Origin: Azospirillum brasilense
Lineage (GTDB): Bacteria; Pseudomonadota; Alphaproteobacteria; Azospirillales; Azospirillaceae
Reading direction: 5' to 3'
DNA: 64,000 nt
NCBI RefSeq assembly: GCF_007827815.1
Contig: NZ_VITH01000022.1
Span: 1-64,000, forward strand
The stretch's first letter is position 1. Every line of letters starts with the position of its first letter. A program made the position numbers and the translations under genes. The notes under the pieces are model-generated. The model was given only the letters and a program-made list of their open reading frames with translations. It had not been told where the DNA came from and made no database searches. Below, piece after piece: positions 7,081 to 16,555 of this stretch.

Positions 7081-9990
7081 ATGTCCGACGAAAAGACCAC
7101 CGACACGCTCCAGACCGTCACCGACGCCCCCGCGCCCGCCGGGGACGGCAGCGGCCTGTATCTGGTGGACGGGTCGGGCTTCATCTTCCGGGCCTTCCAT
7201 GCCCTGCCGATGCTGAACCGCCCGGACGGCACGCCGGTGAACGCGGTGCTGGGCTTCTCCAACATGCTGCTGAAGCTGCTGGCTGACCTCAAGGCCTCCG
7301 CGGTGGCGGTGGTCTTCGATTCGAAGCGGCTGAACTTCCGCAACGAGTTCTATCCCGAATACAAGGCCCACCGCCCGGAGCCGCCGGAGGAGCTGAAGCC
7401 CCAGTTCGCCCTGATCCGCGAGGCGACGGAGGCCTTCTGCCTGCCTTGCCTGGAGCTGGAGGGCTACGAGGCCGATGACCTGATCGCCACCTACGCGCGG
7501 CTGGCCAACGAGGCCGGGCGCGAGGTCACCATCGTGTCGTCCGACAAGGACATGATGCAGCTCGTCCGCCCCGGCGTGCGCATGCTCGACCCGCTGAAGA
7601 ACAAGCCCATCGGCCCCGACGAGGTGTTCGAGAAGTTCGGCGTCGCCCCCGACCGGGTGGTGGACGTGCAGGCGCTGGCCGGCGACAGCGTCGACAACGT
7701 GCCGGGCGTGCCGGGCATCGGCGTGAAGACCGCGGCCCAGCTCATCACCGAATACGGCGACCTGGAATCGCTGCTGGCCCGCGCCGGCGAGATCAAGCAG
7801 CCGGCCCGCCGCCAGAAGCTGATCGACTTCGCGGAGCAGGCGCGGATCTCCCGCCGCCTCGTCCTGCTGGACGACCACGCCCCGCCGCCGAAGCCGCTGG
7901 AGGAGCTGCGCGTCCGCGAGCCCGACCACCAGAAGCTGATCGACTTCCTGCGCGCCCAGGGCTTCCGCACCATCGTCAGCCGCGTCGAGGCGGAGATGCG
8001 CAAGGACGGCACCATCGCCGACGGCGCGGTCCCCTCCGCCGCCACACCGTCTGCCGGCCCGGCCAGGACGGCCACCCCCTCCTCCGCTCCGGCGGCGGAG
8101 GCCGCCGCGCCGCGCAGCCGCCCTGCCCCGCCGACCGACGTCGAGCAGCGCTACGCGCTGGTGCAGGACCTCGACGCCCTGGCCGTCTGGCTGGAGCGCG
8201 CCCGAACCACCGGCGTCCTGGCCGTGGACACCGAGACCAACTCGCTGACCCCCGCCACGGCGACGCTGGTCGGCATCTCGCTGGCGACCGAGCCGGGGCT
8301 GGCCTGCTACATCCCGCTGGCCCATCAGGCCCCCAACGCCGCGGCCAGCGGGGAGCTGTCCTTCGAGACGCCGGAAGCGCCCAAGCAGATCCCGGCGGAG
8401 GACGCGCTGAAGGCCCTGAAGGAGGTGCTGGAGGACCCGGCGATCCTGAAGATCGGGCACAATTTCAAGTTCGACCATCAGCTGTTCGCCCGGCACGGCG
8501 TGCGCGTGTCGCCGGTCGACGACAGCATGCTGATCTCCTATGTGCTGGAGGGCGGCGCCCACGGCCACGGCATGGACGAACTGGCGGAGCTGCACCTCGC
8601 CCACACGACCATCCCCTACAAGGAGGTCTGCGGCACCGGGAAGAACCAGATCACCTTCGACCGCGTGCCGCTGGACAAGGCGCTGGCCTACGCCGCGGAG
8701 GACGCCGACATCACGCTGCGCCTGTGGCGGGTGCTGAAGCCGCGGCTGGTCGACGAGCGGATGGTCACCGTCTACGAGACGCTGGAGCGCCCGCTGGTCC
8801 CGGTGATCGCCGACATGGAATCCTGCGGCATCCGGGTGGACCGGGCGGCACTCGCCCGCCTCTCGCAGGACCTCGCCGTCCGCATGGCGGAGATCGAGAA
8901 GGAGGTGCATCAGCACGCCGGGCGCAGCTTCAACATCGGCTCGCCCAAGCAGCTCGGCGAGATCCTGTTCGACGAGATGAAGCTGGGCACCGGCAAGAAG
9001 GGCAAGACCGGCGCCTACTCCACCGATTCCAGCGTGCTGGAGGAGCTGGCGGAGCAGGGCCACGTCATCGCCCAGCGTGTGCTCGACTGGCGGCAGCTCG
9101 CCAAGCTGAAGAACACCTACACCGACGCGCTCCAGGCGCAGATCGTCGAGGGGACGGAACGGGTGCACACCGCCTTCGCCATGGCGGCGACCAACACCGG
9201 CCGCCTGTCCTCGACCGACCCGAACCTTCAGAACATCCCGGTCCGCACCGAGGAAGGGCGCAAGATTCGCCGCGCCTTCGTCGCCGCTCCCGGCCACAAG
9301 CTGATCTCCATCGACTATTCGCAGATCGAGCTGCGGCTGGTCGCCGAGATGGCCGACATCGCGGCGCTGAAACAGGCCTTCCAGGACGGCATCGACATTC
9401 ACGCGGCCACCGCCAGCCAGGTCTTCGGTGTGCCGCTGGACCAGATGACCTCGGAGACCCGCCGCAAGGCCAAGGCGATCAACTTCGGCATCATCTACGG
9501 CATTTCCGGCTTCGGGCTGGGCCGCCAGCTCGGCATCGCGCCGGGTGAGGCCAACGCCTTCATCAAGGCCTATTTCGAGCGCTTCCACGAGCTGAAGGTA
9601 TGGATGGAGGCGACCAAGGCCTTCGCCCGCCAGAACGGCCATGTGGTGACTCTGTTCGGACGGCGCTGTTACATCCCCGGCATCCACGACAAGAACGCCG
9701 CCCGCCGCGCCTTCGCGGAACGGCAGGCGATCAACGCGCCGATCCAGGGCACCGCCGCCGACATCATGAAGCGCGCCATGGCCCGCGTGCCCGATGCCTT
9801 GAAAGAAGCCGGCTTCGACGAGGTCCGCATGCTGCTCCAGGTGCACGACGAACTGCTGTTCGAGGCGCCGGAGGATCAGGCCGAGCGCGCCGCCGCCCTG
9901 GTGCGGCAGGTCATGGAAGGGGCCGCGACGCTCGGCGTGCCGCTGGTGGCCGACGCCGGCATCGGCGGCAATTGGGACGAGGCGCATTGA
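7081..9990 (+). CDS. polA: DNA polymerase I
   Basis: A 969-residue, full-length PolA for Okazaki-fragment processing and repair. The 5'-3' exonuclease/flap domain spans about residues 20-285 (VDGSGFIFRAFHALP; YEADDLIAT; VSSDKDMMQL). A Pro/Ala-rich linker follows. The 3'-5' exonuclease has all three acidic motifs (DTETNS near 382, HNFKFDH, YAAEDAD), so proofreading should be active. The polymerase domain has motif A SIDYSQIELR near 743, motif B RRKAKAINFGIIYG and motif C VHDEL near 920. GAGG precedes the ATG. The next gene begins two bases after the stop. Confidence 0.99.
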   Translation: MSDEKTTDTLQTVTDAPAPAGDGSGLYLVDGSGFIFRAFHALPMLNRPDGTPVNAVLGFSNMLLKLLADLKASAVAVVFDSKRLNFRNEFYPEYKAHRPEPPEELKPQFALIREATEAFCLPCLELEGYEADDLIATYARLANEAGREVTIVSSDKDMMQLVRPGVRMLDPLKNKPIGPDEVFEKFGVAPDRVVDVQALAGDSVDNVPGVPGIGVKTAAQLITEYGDLESLLARAGEIKQPARRQKLIDFAEQARISRRLVLLDDHAPPPKPLEELRVREPDHQKLIDFLRAQGFRTIVSRVEAEMRKDGTIADGAVPSAATPSAGPARTATPSSAPAAEAAAPRSRPAPPTDVEQRYALVQDLDALAVWLERARTTGVLAVDTETNSLTPATATLVGISLATEPGLACYIPLAHQAPNAAASGELSFETPEAPKQIPAEDALKALKEVLEDPAILKIGHNFKFDHQLFARHGVRVSPVDDSMLISYVLEGGAHGHGMDELAELHLAHTTIPYKEVCGTGKNQITFDRVPLDKALAYAAEDADITLRLWRVLKPRLVDERMVTVYETLERPLVPVIADMESCGIRVDRAALARLSQDLAVRMAEIEKEVHQHAGRSFNIGSPKQLGEILFDEMKLGTGKKGKTGAYSTDSSVLEELAEQGHVIAQRVLDWRQLAKLKNTYTDALQAQIVEGTERVHTAFAMAATNTGRLSSTDPNLQNIPVRTEEGRKIRRAFVAAPGHKLISIDYSQIELRLVAEMADIAALKQAFQDGIDIHAATASQVFGVPLDQMTSETRRKAKAINFGIIYGISGFGLGRQLGIAPGEANAFIKAYFERFHELKVWMEATKAFARQNGHVVTLFGRRCYIPGIHDKNAARRAFAERQAINAPIQGTAADIMKRAMARVPDALKEAGFDEVRMLLQVHDELLFEAPEDQAERAAALVRQVMEGAATLGVPLVADAGIGGNWDEAH

Positions 9991-9991
9991 G

Positions 9992-12268
9992 ATGTCCGGC
10001 AAGGAAGCCAGCGCCAAGGACCCCGCCGACCCCGAATTCGAGGCGCTGATCCGCTACATCCAGGAAAGCCGCGGCCTCGATTTTCGCGGCTACAAGCGCA
10101 CCAGCCTGCAACGGCGCATCCGCCGCCGGATGGAGGAAGCCGGCTGCGAGGATTTCGCCGCCTACCACGGACTGCTGGAAGCCGACCCGCAGGAATTCAT
10201 CCATCTCCTGAACACCGTGCTGATCAACGTGACCTCCTTCTTCCGCGACACCGAGTCGTGGGACGTGCTGCGGAAGGATGTGGTCCCACAGATCCTGGCG
10301 CAGCGGTCCGACCGCGACCCCATCCGCATCTGGAGCGCCGGCTGCGCGTCGGGGGAGGAGCCTTATTCCCTCGCCATGCTGCTCGCCGAGGCTCTGGGCA
10401 AGGACGCCTTCATCAACCGGGTGAAGATCTACGCCACCGACCTGGACGACGCGGCGCTGAACACCGCGCGGCACGCCATCTACTCGCCGCGCGACGTGGA
10501 AAGCGTGCCGCCCGCGTTGCTGGAGCGGTATTTCGAGCGCACCAACAACCACTATGTCTTCCAGCGCGAGCTGCGCAAATGCGTGATCTTCGGGCGGCAC
10601 AATCTGGTGACCGACGCCCCGATCTCGCGCATCGACCTGCTGGTCTGCCGCAACCTGCTGATCTATCTGGAAAGCGACACCCAGAACATCGTCCTGCCGC
10701 GTCTTCACTACGCGCTGACCAGCGACGGCGTCCTGTTCCTCGGCAAGGCGGAGACCCAGCTCGCCCGCTCCAAGATGTTCGAGCCGGTGAACCTGAAGAG
10801 CCGCATCTTCCGCAAGGTGCCGCAGGAATGGCGGCGCAGCCTGGGCGGCAGCCTGACCATCGCGCCGGAGAACAACAACCACCGGCAGAGCTTCCAGAGC
10901 CGGCTGATGGAAGGCATCGTGGACAGCAGCGCCACCGCCTATCTGTCGGTCAACGGCGACGGCATCCTCGTCTTCGCCAACGCCATGGCCCGGCGCCTTC
11001 TCGACGTGGGCGAGATCGACATCGGCCGCCCGTTCCAGGACCTGTCGATCTCCTACCGCCCGGCGGAGCTGCGCTCGCGCATCGAGGAGGTGCAGAAGAC
11101 CGGGCGCGTGGTGCGCATCGAGCATCAGGAATTCGCCCGCCCGCCGGGCGAACCGATGCGCCTGACCATCGAAATCTCCCTGCTCTACGGGCGCGACGGC
11201 AAGCCCTTCGCGACGCTGCTCGGCTTCACCGACACCAGCCGGCATTTCCAGGTGCAGCAGGAGCTGGAGGCGGCCCAGGAGAGCCTGGAGACGACAATCG
11301 AGGAGCTGCAAAGCTCCAACGAGGAGCTGGAGACGACCAACGAGGAGCTCCAGTCCACCAACGAGGAGTTGGAAACCACCAACGAGGAACTCCAGTCCAC
11401 CAACGAGGAGCTGGAGACCATGAACGAGGAGCTGCGCTCCGCGAACGAGGAGCTGGAGGTCGCCAACGAGGAGCTGCGCCGCCAGGGCGAGGAGTCCGGG
11501 GAGTTCCGCCGCTACTCGGAATCGGTCCTGCGCAGCATGGACGTGGGCATCATCGTCCTGGACCAGGATTTGCGCGTGCGCTCCTGGAACCGCTGGGGCG
11601 AGAACATGTGGGGCCTGCGCGCCGAGGAGGTGCAGGACGAGGAGTTCCTCGACCTCGACATCGGCCTGCCGGTGCACCGGCTCCGCCTCGACCTGGAGAG
11701 GGTCCTGCACAGCGAGGCGCCGCAGACGCCCGTCATGCTGAACGCCGTGGACCGGCGCGGCCGCGCGGTGACCTGCCGGGTCCGGCTCTCCCCGCTGCTG
11801 TACGAGGCGCGGGAGGCTCGCGGCGTCGTCCTGATCTTCGAGGACGTGACCGAGCAGACCCGGACCGAGGCCTTCGCCGGCTATCTCGGACGGATCATCG
11901 GCGAATCCCTGAACGAGGTTTATTTCCTGGACCCGTCCAGCTTCCGTTTTCTGCTGGTGAACCGCGGCGCCGAGACCAAGCTAGGCTACAAGCTGGAGCA
12001 TCTGAAACGGTTGGCCGTGCACGATCTGATGCCCGAGGTGCCGGTGGAGCGCTTCCGGGCGCTCGTGGCGCCTCTTCTCTCGGGCGACAAGGAGGAGGTG
12101 GTCTTCGAGACGGTGATGCAGGGCAGCCAGCGCGGCCCCCATCCGGTCGAGGTCTGCCTTCAGCATTTCGGCGGGGAACAGCCGCCGATCCTCGTCGCCA
12201 TGGTGCACGACACCACCGAACGCCAGCATCTCGGCACGGAGGGCGGCGAGAAGGCGGAGGCGGGGTAA
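9992..12268 (+). CDS. CheR-type methyltransferase with PAS domains and a heptad coiled coil
   Basis: A 758-residue protein. Residues about 15-280 are a CheR methyltransferase (SAM-binding WSAGCASGEEPYSLAML near 113; VCRNLLIYL). PAS-like segments follow at about 300-415, 510-620 and 640-750, the second ending in EDVTEQTR. Between them, at about 423-500, is a strict heptad repeat of the LETTNEE/LQSTNEE type, a long coiled coil. In many bacteria this architecture is fused behind a CheB domain; here CheB-like proteins are encoded separately and convergently. It starts one base after polA stops, so it may be co-transcribed with polA. Target of methylation unknown. Confidence 0.9.
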   Translation: MSGKEASAKDPADPEFEALIRYIQESRGLDFRGYKRTSLQRRIRRRMEEAGCEDFAAYHGLLEADPQEFIHLLNTVLINVTSFFRDTESWDVLRKDVVPQILAQRSDRDPIRIWSAGCASGEEPYSLAMLLAEALGKDAFINRVKIYATDLDDAALNTARHAIYSPRDVESVPPALLERYFERTNNHYVFQRELRKCVIFGRHNLVTDAPISRIDLLVCRNLLIYLESDTQNIVLPRLHYALTSDGVLFLGKAETQLARSKMFEPVNLKSRIFRKVPQEWRRSLGGSLTIAPENNNHRQSFQSRLMEGIVDSSATAYLSVNGDGILVFANAMARRLLDVGEIDIGRPFQDLSISYRPAELRSRIEEVQKTGRVVRIEHQEFARPPGEPMRLTIEISLLYGRDGKPFATLLGFTDTSRHFQVQQELEAAQESLETTIEELQSSNEELETTNEELQSTNEELETTNEELQSTNEELETMNEELRSANEELEVANEELRRQGEESGEFRRYSESVLRSMDVGIIVLDQDLRVRSWNRWGENMWGLRAEEVQDEEFLDLDIGLPVHRLRLDLERVLHSEAPQTPVMLNAVDRRGRAVTCRVRLSPLLYEAREARGVVLIFEDVTEQTRTEAFAGYLGRIIGESLNEVYFLDPSSFRFLLVNRGAETKLGYKLEHLKRLAVHDLMPEVPVERFRALVAPLLSGDKEEVVFETVMQGSQRGPHPVEVCLQHFGGEQPPILVAMVHDTTERQHLGTEGGEKAEAG
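11296..11475 (+). repeat. Degenerate 21/42-bp repeat encoding coiled-coil heptads
   Basis: About eight consecutive 21-base units encode heptads of the form L-x-[ST]-[TSA]-N-E-E inside the CheR-PAS gene. Neighbouring 42-base pairs alternate gaggagctg-type and gaggaactc-type codons. The repeat could support slippage that changes coiled-coil length in whole heptads without a frameshift. Confidence 0.7.
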
Positions 12269-12299
12269 GGAGCCGGGAAAGGGGCCGAGCGGGGGCGGG

Positions 12300-13298
12300 T
12301 CAGAACCGGTCGGGCGCGCCGCCGCGTCCGGGGTGGAAAGGGGGGCGAATCCACTCCTCGCCAAGGAAGCGGATCAGCACCTCCGCGCGCTCGTGCGCTT
12401 CGCGCCCGGCCTCGTCCCACCGCTTGGCGGACAGCGCCTGCCCCATGCCCTGCGCCGTCTCGGCAAGGCGCCGGCACAGGGCGGCGCGTTCGTTCAAAGC
12501 CCGCAGCGCCACCTCGAACGCCTGCTCCATCCTGTGAAGCTGCGCCTCCTCCATGCTGTCGGCGCCGTAGCGGTGGCCGATGTGGCAGGTGAAGTAGGGC
12601 AGCGTGTCCACCCTGGTCTCGCGGAGCGCCCCTCCGCAATCCGGGCAGGTCAGGGCAGCCGGCCTGTTCAAGTCGTATATGCCTTCCATAGGCGTCTCCT
12701 TGGATGCCGCGGGCGGTGTGGCGTCCGCATCGCGTTCCGCAACCAGCCGGACGAGCAGTGCCCCCATGGCCGCCGCCGGCACGCAGTGATCGACCGCAAG
12801 GTGGTCGAGCGCGCTGCGCGGCATGCCGGGATACCACGCGTCCGCCGGATCCTGCACCACGGCGACACCGCCCCGCCGCTTGATCTCGGCAAGGCCCGCC
12901 GTGCCGTCGTTTAACGCCCCCGACAGGACCACGCCGATGACCGCCGGTCCGCAAGCCCGCGCGGCGGACCGGAACAGCGGGTCGACGGCGGGCCGGGTGC
13001 CGTTCTCGCGCGGCCCGCGCGACAGGCACAGGCGCCCGGACAATTCCACCACCAGATGGCACCCCGGCGGCGCCACGTAAATGCGTCCGCATCGGAGCGC
13101 CTCCCGGTCCGTGGCGTGGCTGGCCGGAAGCGGCCCGGCCCGGTCGAGGATGGACGGCGCGGCGCTGGGCCGGTCCCCGATGTGCAGGACGACACACACC
13201 GCCGCGCGCAGCCCGCCCGGCAAGCCGCCGACCAGGGCCTCCAGCGCCTCCAGCCCACCCGCCGACGCACCGACCACGATCAGGGCATTGTCCCTCAT
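12300..13298 (-). CDS. CheB-like methylesterase without receiver, zinc-ribbon tail (copy 1)
   Basis: A 332-residue protein. Residues 1-190 are a CheB catalytic domain with the expected triad: Ser in GASAGG, His in VVLHIG and Asp in LSGALNDGTAGL. There is no N-terminal receiver domain, so activity is not under normal CheA phosphotransfer. The C-terminal part begins with a likely zinc ribbon (CPDCGG then CHIGHRYG) followed by helices. It is convergent with the CheR-PAS gene and adjacent to a paralogue. It probably reverses the methylation made by that CheR; the substrate protein is not identified. Confidence 0.87.
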   Translation of the reverse strand: MRDNALIVVGASAGGLEALEALVGGLPGGLRAAVCVVLHIGDRPSAAPSILDRAGPLPASHATDREALRCGRIYVAPPGCHLVVELSGRLCLSRGPRENGTRPAVDPLFRSAARACGPAVIGVVLSGALNDGTAGLAEIKRRGGVAVVQDPADAWYPGMPRSALDHLAVDHCVPAAAMGALLVRLVAERDADATPPAASKETPMEGIYDLNRPAALTCPDCGGALRETRVDTLPYFTCHIGHRYGADSMEEAQLHRMEQAFEVALRALNERAALCRRLAETAQGMGQALSAKRWDEAGREAHERAEVLIRFLGEEWIRPPFHPGRGGAPDRF

Positions 13299-13344
13299 GA
13301 TGCCCCAGCCTTTGCCCGTTCCGCATCGGCTGGAGGCGCTGTCA

Positions 13345-14364
13345 TCAATCCTCCCCTTCCCCGGCCATGCTGCCCGCCAACGCCTGCCCCTGCTTCGACA
13401 GCACCTCCTTCAGCATCGCCACGGTGCGCTCGGCCTCCCAGGCGGACTTGGTCCATTGGGCCTCGACGGTGGCGTGGCCGTGCTCACGGGCCCGCTCGGC
13501 CAGGCGCCGGAACATGATGGCGCGGTCCTGGTGGGTGCGCAGGGCGACCCAGATGGCCTTCTCGATCGACTCCCGATGGGCTTCCGCCAGTGTCTCGGGG
13601 CCGTAGGCGTGGCCGACCTTGCAGCGGAAGCGCAGCAGCGGGCCATCCTCGATCTCCACCAGATTGCCGCCGCAATCGGGGCAGCTCAGCGTGCTCGGCT
13701 TGCCGACGGAGGCGGTGAGTTCCGGCACCGCGTCGAACTCGTTCTCCGGGACGCGCGCCTCCATCGCGATGTCGTCGGGCACCGGCACCGGGGGTCCGGA
13801 CGGCTCGTTCAGCAGGCGGCTCAGCAGCGTCGGCAGGTCGGACAGCGGGGCGCAGGCATCCACGGAAGTGTGCCGCATGGCGTTGCGCGGCATGTCCGGC
13901 CATTCGGCATCGTCCGGGTCCTGGACCAGCGCCAGCCCGCCGCAGCGCTTGACCGCGCGCAGCCCGGCGGTTCCATCGTCCAGCGTGCCGGTCAGGATCA
14001 GCCCCACCGCCCGCACCCCATAAGCGACCGCCAACGACCGGAACAGCGGATCGATGGCCGGGCGGCAGCGGTTCTCCCGCGCCCCGCGGCGCACCAGCGC
14101 GCAGCCGTCCTTGACGAGCAGATGATGATCGGGCGGGGCGACGTGGATCCAGCCCTCCCGCACCGGCTCGCCATCCTCGGGATGGAAGGCGGGAAGCCAG
14201 CCGGCGCGCGACAGCAGAACCGGCAGCACGCTGTGCGTGGCACCGATGTGCTGCACGACGAAGACTGTGGCCGTCACGTCGCGCGGCATGGCCGCGAACA
14301 GCCTCCGCAGGGCGGTGATCCCACCGGCGGAGGCCCCGATGGCCAGGATGTCCCTCTTATCCAT
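13345..14364 (-). CDS. CheB-like methylesterase without receiver, zinc-ribbon tail (copy 2)
   Basis: A 339-residue paralogue of its downstream neighbour with the same order: CheB catalytic domain (GASAGG, VVQHIG, LTGTLDDGTAGL), an internal linker, then CPDCGG and CKVGHAYG as a probable zinc ribbon and a helical tail (EAHRESIEKAIWVALR). The ATG at 14364 is where the conserved sequence begins (MDKRDILAIGASAGG); the open frame upstream is not family-like. The two copies lie 46 bp apart and are probably one operon, transcribed divergently from the hybrid kinase. Confidence 0.87.
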   Translation of the reverse strand: MDKRDILAIGASAGGITALRRLFAAMPRDVTATVFVVQHIGATHSVLPVLLSRAGWLPAFHPEDGEPVREGWIHVAPPDHHLLVKDGCALVRRGARENRCRPAIDPLFRSLAVAYGVRAVGLILTGTLDDGTAGLRAVKRCGGLALVQDPDDAEWPDMPRNAMRHTSVDACAPLSDLPTLLSRLLNEPSGPPVPVPDDIAMEARVPENEFDAVPELTASVGKPSTLSCPDCGGNLVEIEDGPLLRFRCKVGHAYGPETLAEAHRESIEKAIWVALRTHQDRAIMFRRLAERAREHGHATVEAQWTKSAWEAERTVAMLKEVLSKQGQALAGSMAGEGED

Positions 14365-14504
14365 GGGTCGGGCACAACCGTTTTTGCATGCAAAGCACCA
14401 ACAGCGCTTCGGCGGGGAAATCCCGGCTTTGGTCTTATAACTTTTCCACGTGCGCGCTGTTGTGCGGTCTGTGCAATCATTCGTTCCCAGCGAAGGGGGA
14501 GGGC

Positions 14505-16454
14505 TTGGGCAGATCGGCATCCATCCATGCGGGGGACGAGGCGCGCGAGTCCGAGCGTGAATCGTTGCTCCAGCGCGTCGCGGAACTGGACCGGAGCCTG
14601 GAACAGGCCCTGGTGACGGCGGAGGATGCCCAGGAGGAAACCCGCCTTCTCGCCGCCGACCGGCTTCAGATGGAAGAGGAGATGACCGCGCAGCGGCATG
14701 AGATCGCCGCGTTGCGCGAACGCCTCACCCTGTCGGAAACCCGCCGCGCGGAGCTGCTCGACGCCCTGGCGGATTCCGACCAGCGCTTGAACACGCTCCG
14801 CCGGGACGAAAGCCATCTGTCGGAGGAACTCCAGACCTCCTACGAGGAGCTTCAGGTCCTCACCGAGGAACTGGAGGAGGCCAACGCCGATCTGGAGCAG
14901 CGGGTCGAGGAGCGCACGGCCCAGCTCGCCGAGAGCGAGCGGCGGTTCCGCACCCTGTTCGAGGCGATGGACGAGGGGTTCCTCCTCGCCGACGTCCTGT
15001 TCGACGGCGACCGGCCGGCGGATGTCCTCCATCTGGAGATGAATCCCGCGGCGCAGCGCATGATGGGGGAGGACTTCGTGGGGCGGCGGCTGCGCGAGAT
15101 CAGCCCGGCCTTCGAGGATCAATGGTACGAGGTGTTCGGCCGCGCCGCCCGTGATGGGGAACCAACGCGGACGGAGCTGTACGCCGGTCCGCTGGAGAAG
15201 TGGCTCAGCTTCTACGTCTTCAAGGTCGGCGCCCCCGAGCAGCGCCGCATCGCCGTGATCTTCCGCGACGTGACCGAGCGGAAGCGGACGCAGGAGCAGC
15301 TGAAGCGCGCCAAGGAAGCCGCCGAGGCGGCGAACCGGGCCAAGACCAAGTTCCTCGCCGCGGCCAGCCACGACCTGCGCCAGCCGATCCAGGCGGCGGC
15401 CCTCTACGCCCACGTCCTGCTCGGCTCGGTCGGCGCCGACCCGATCGCCCAGGAATCGCTCAACCGGCTGAAGGCGTCCATCGACAGCCTGAACGGCATG
15501 CTGAGCGGGCTGCTCGACCTGTCCCGGCTGGAGGCCGGCGTCATCGAGGTGTCGGTCGCAGACTTCTCCCCCACCGCCCTGATGACCCGTCTGACCGAGG
15601 AATTCCGCAGCGTGGCCGAGGCCTCGTCCATCGAATTGCGCTGCCAGCCCAGCCGCCTTGCGGTGTGCACCGATCCGCACCTTCTGGAACGGATGCTGCG
15701 CAATCTGCTGTCCAACGCCATCGCCCATGGCCGGCCGAAGGGAACGGACGGCAAAGGAATGGATGGCCGAGGCCGGGTGCTGGTCGGATGCCGCCGCCGG
15801 GCGGATGGGGTCGAGTTCCAGGTGTGGGACAACGGGCCGGGCATCCCCGAGGACGCCCGCGAGGCCATCTTCGAGGAGTTCCGCCAGCTCAAAAACCCGG
15901 AGCGCAACGCCACCCAGGGCTTCGGGTTGGGGCTGTCCATCGTGTCGCGCATCGCCCACCTGCTGGGAACGGAGGTGACGTTGCGCTCGTGGGTCGGGTC
16001 GGGTTCGGTCTTCTCCGTGACGGTGCCCTACGCCCGCAAGCCGGCCACCGGCGCCGCGGCGGTGCCGGCCGTCAGCCGGGAACCGCGGCTGAAGGGGCGC
16101 ACGGTGCTGCTGGTCGAGGACGACGAGCAGGTCCGCCGCAGCATGACCATGATGCTGAAGCGCTGGGGCCTGCGCGTGGTCGCCGTGTCCTCGGCGGGGG
16201 AGCTGGCCGCGACGCTGCCCAGCCTGCGGCGCCCCCATGTGGTGCTGACCGACTACCGTCTGCCGGGCGGCGACTCCGGGCGTTCGGTGGTCGAGCTGGT
16301 GCGCCAGCGCTGGCCGGTGCCGGGCATCATCATCACCGGCGACACCGCCCCGGAACGCTTGCGCGAGGCGATGTCGCTCGGCTGCCGCCTGCTGCACAAG
16401 CCGGTGCTGCCCGCCGATCTGGCCGGCGCGCTGGGCGAGGTGTTGCCCTCCTGA
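14505..16454 (+). CDS. Hybrid sensor histidine kinase/response regulator
   Basis: About 649 residues. An N-terminal coiled coil (about 15-145) is followed by a PAS domain (about 145-265), a HisKA domain with the phospho-His in SHDLRQP near residue 288, a HATPase domain (NLLSNAIAHG; DNGPGIP; GFGLGLS) and a C-terminal receiver (VLLVEDDEQ; phospho-Asp in TDYRLP near 583). No membrane helix, so a cytoplasmic sensor. The start is uncertain: an ATG at 14388 would leave only 23 bp to the divergent CheB gene, whereas the TTG at 14505 has GGGGGAGG just upstream and leaves a normal promoter gap. It likely works with the adjacent CheR/CheB proteins. Confidence 0.88.
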   Translation: MGRSASIHAGDEARESERESLLQRVAELDRSLEQALVTAEDAQEETRLLAADRLQMEEEMTAQRHEIAALRERLTLSETRRAELLDALADSDQRLNTLRRDESHLSEELQTSYEELQVLTEELEEANADLEQRVEERTAQLAESERRFRTLFEAMDEGFLLADVLFDGDRPADVLHLEMNPAAQRMMGEDFVGRRLREISPAFEDQWYEVFGRAARDGEPTRTELYAGPLEKWLSFYVFKVGAPEQRRIAVIFRDVTERKRTQEQLKRAKEAAEAANRAKTKFLAAASHDLRQPIQAAALYAHVLLGSVGADPIAQESLNRLKASIDSLNGMLSGLLDLSRLEAGVIEVSVADFSPTALMTRLTEEFRSVAEASSIELRCQPSRLAVCTDPHLLERMLRNLLSNAIAHGRPKGTDGKGMDGRGRVLVGCRRRADGVEFQVWDNGPGIPEDAREAIFEEFRQLKNPERNATQGFGLGLSIVSRIAHLLGTEVTLRSWVGSGSVFSVTVPYARKPATGAAAVPAVSREPRLKGRTVLLVEDDEQVRRSMTMMLKRWGLRVVAVSSAGELAATLPSLRRPHVVLTDYRLPGGDSGRSVVELVRQRWPVPGIIITGDTAPERLREAMSLGCRLLHKPVLPADLAGALGEVLPS

Positions 16455-16555
16455 GGTCGCGTTCCGGCGTCGGGGTGCGACCAATGGTCCATTGCCCCTT
16501 CGGCTTAGCCCGATTAGCCTAACCCCTTGCTCGGATAAAGGGGTTCGCCCGGGAC

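Noticed and set aside
6703..10017. A 1104-codon open frame on the minus strand
   Set aside because: Mirror of polA; no family motifs, no SD, repetitive His/Gln/Leu text.
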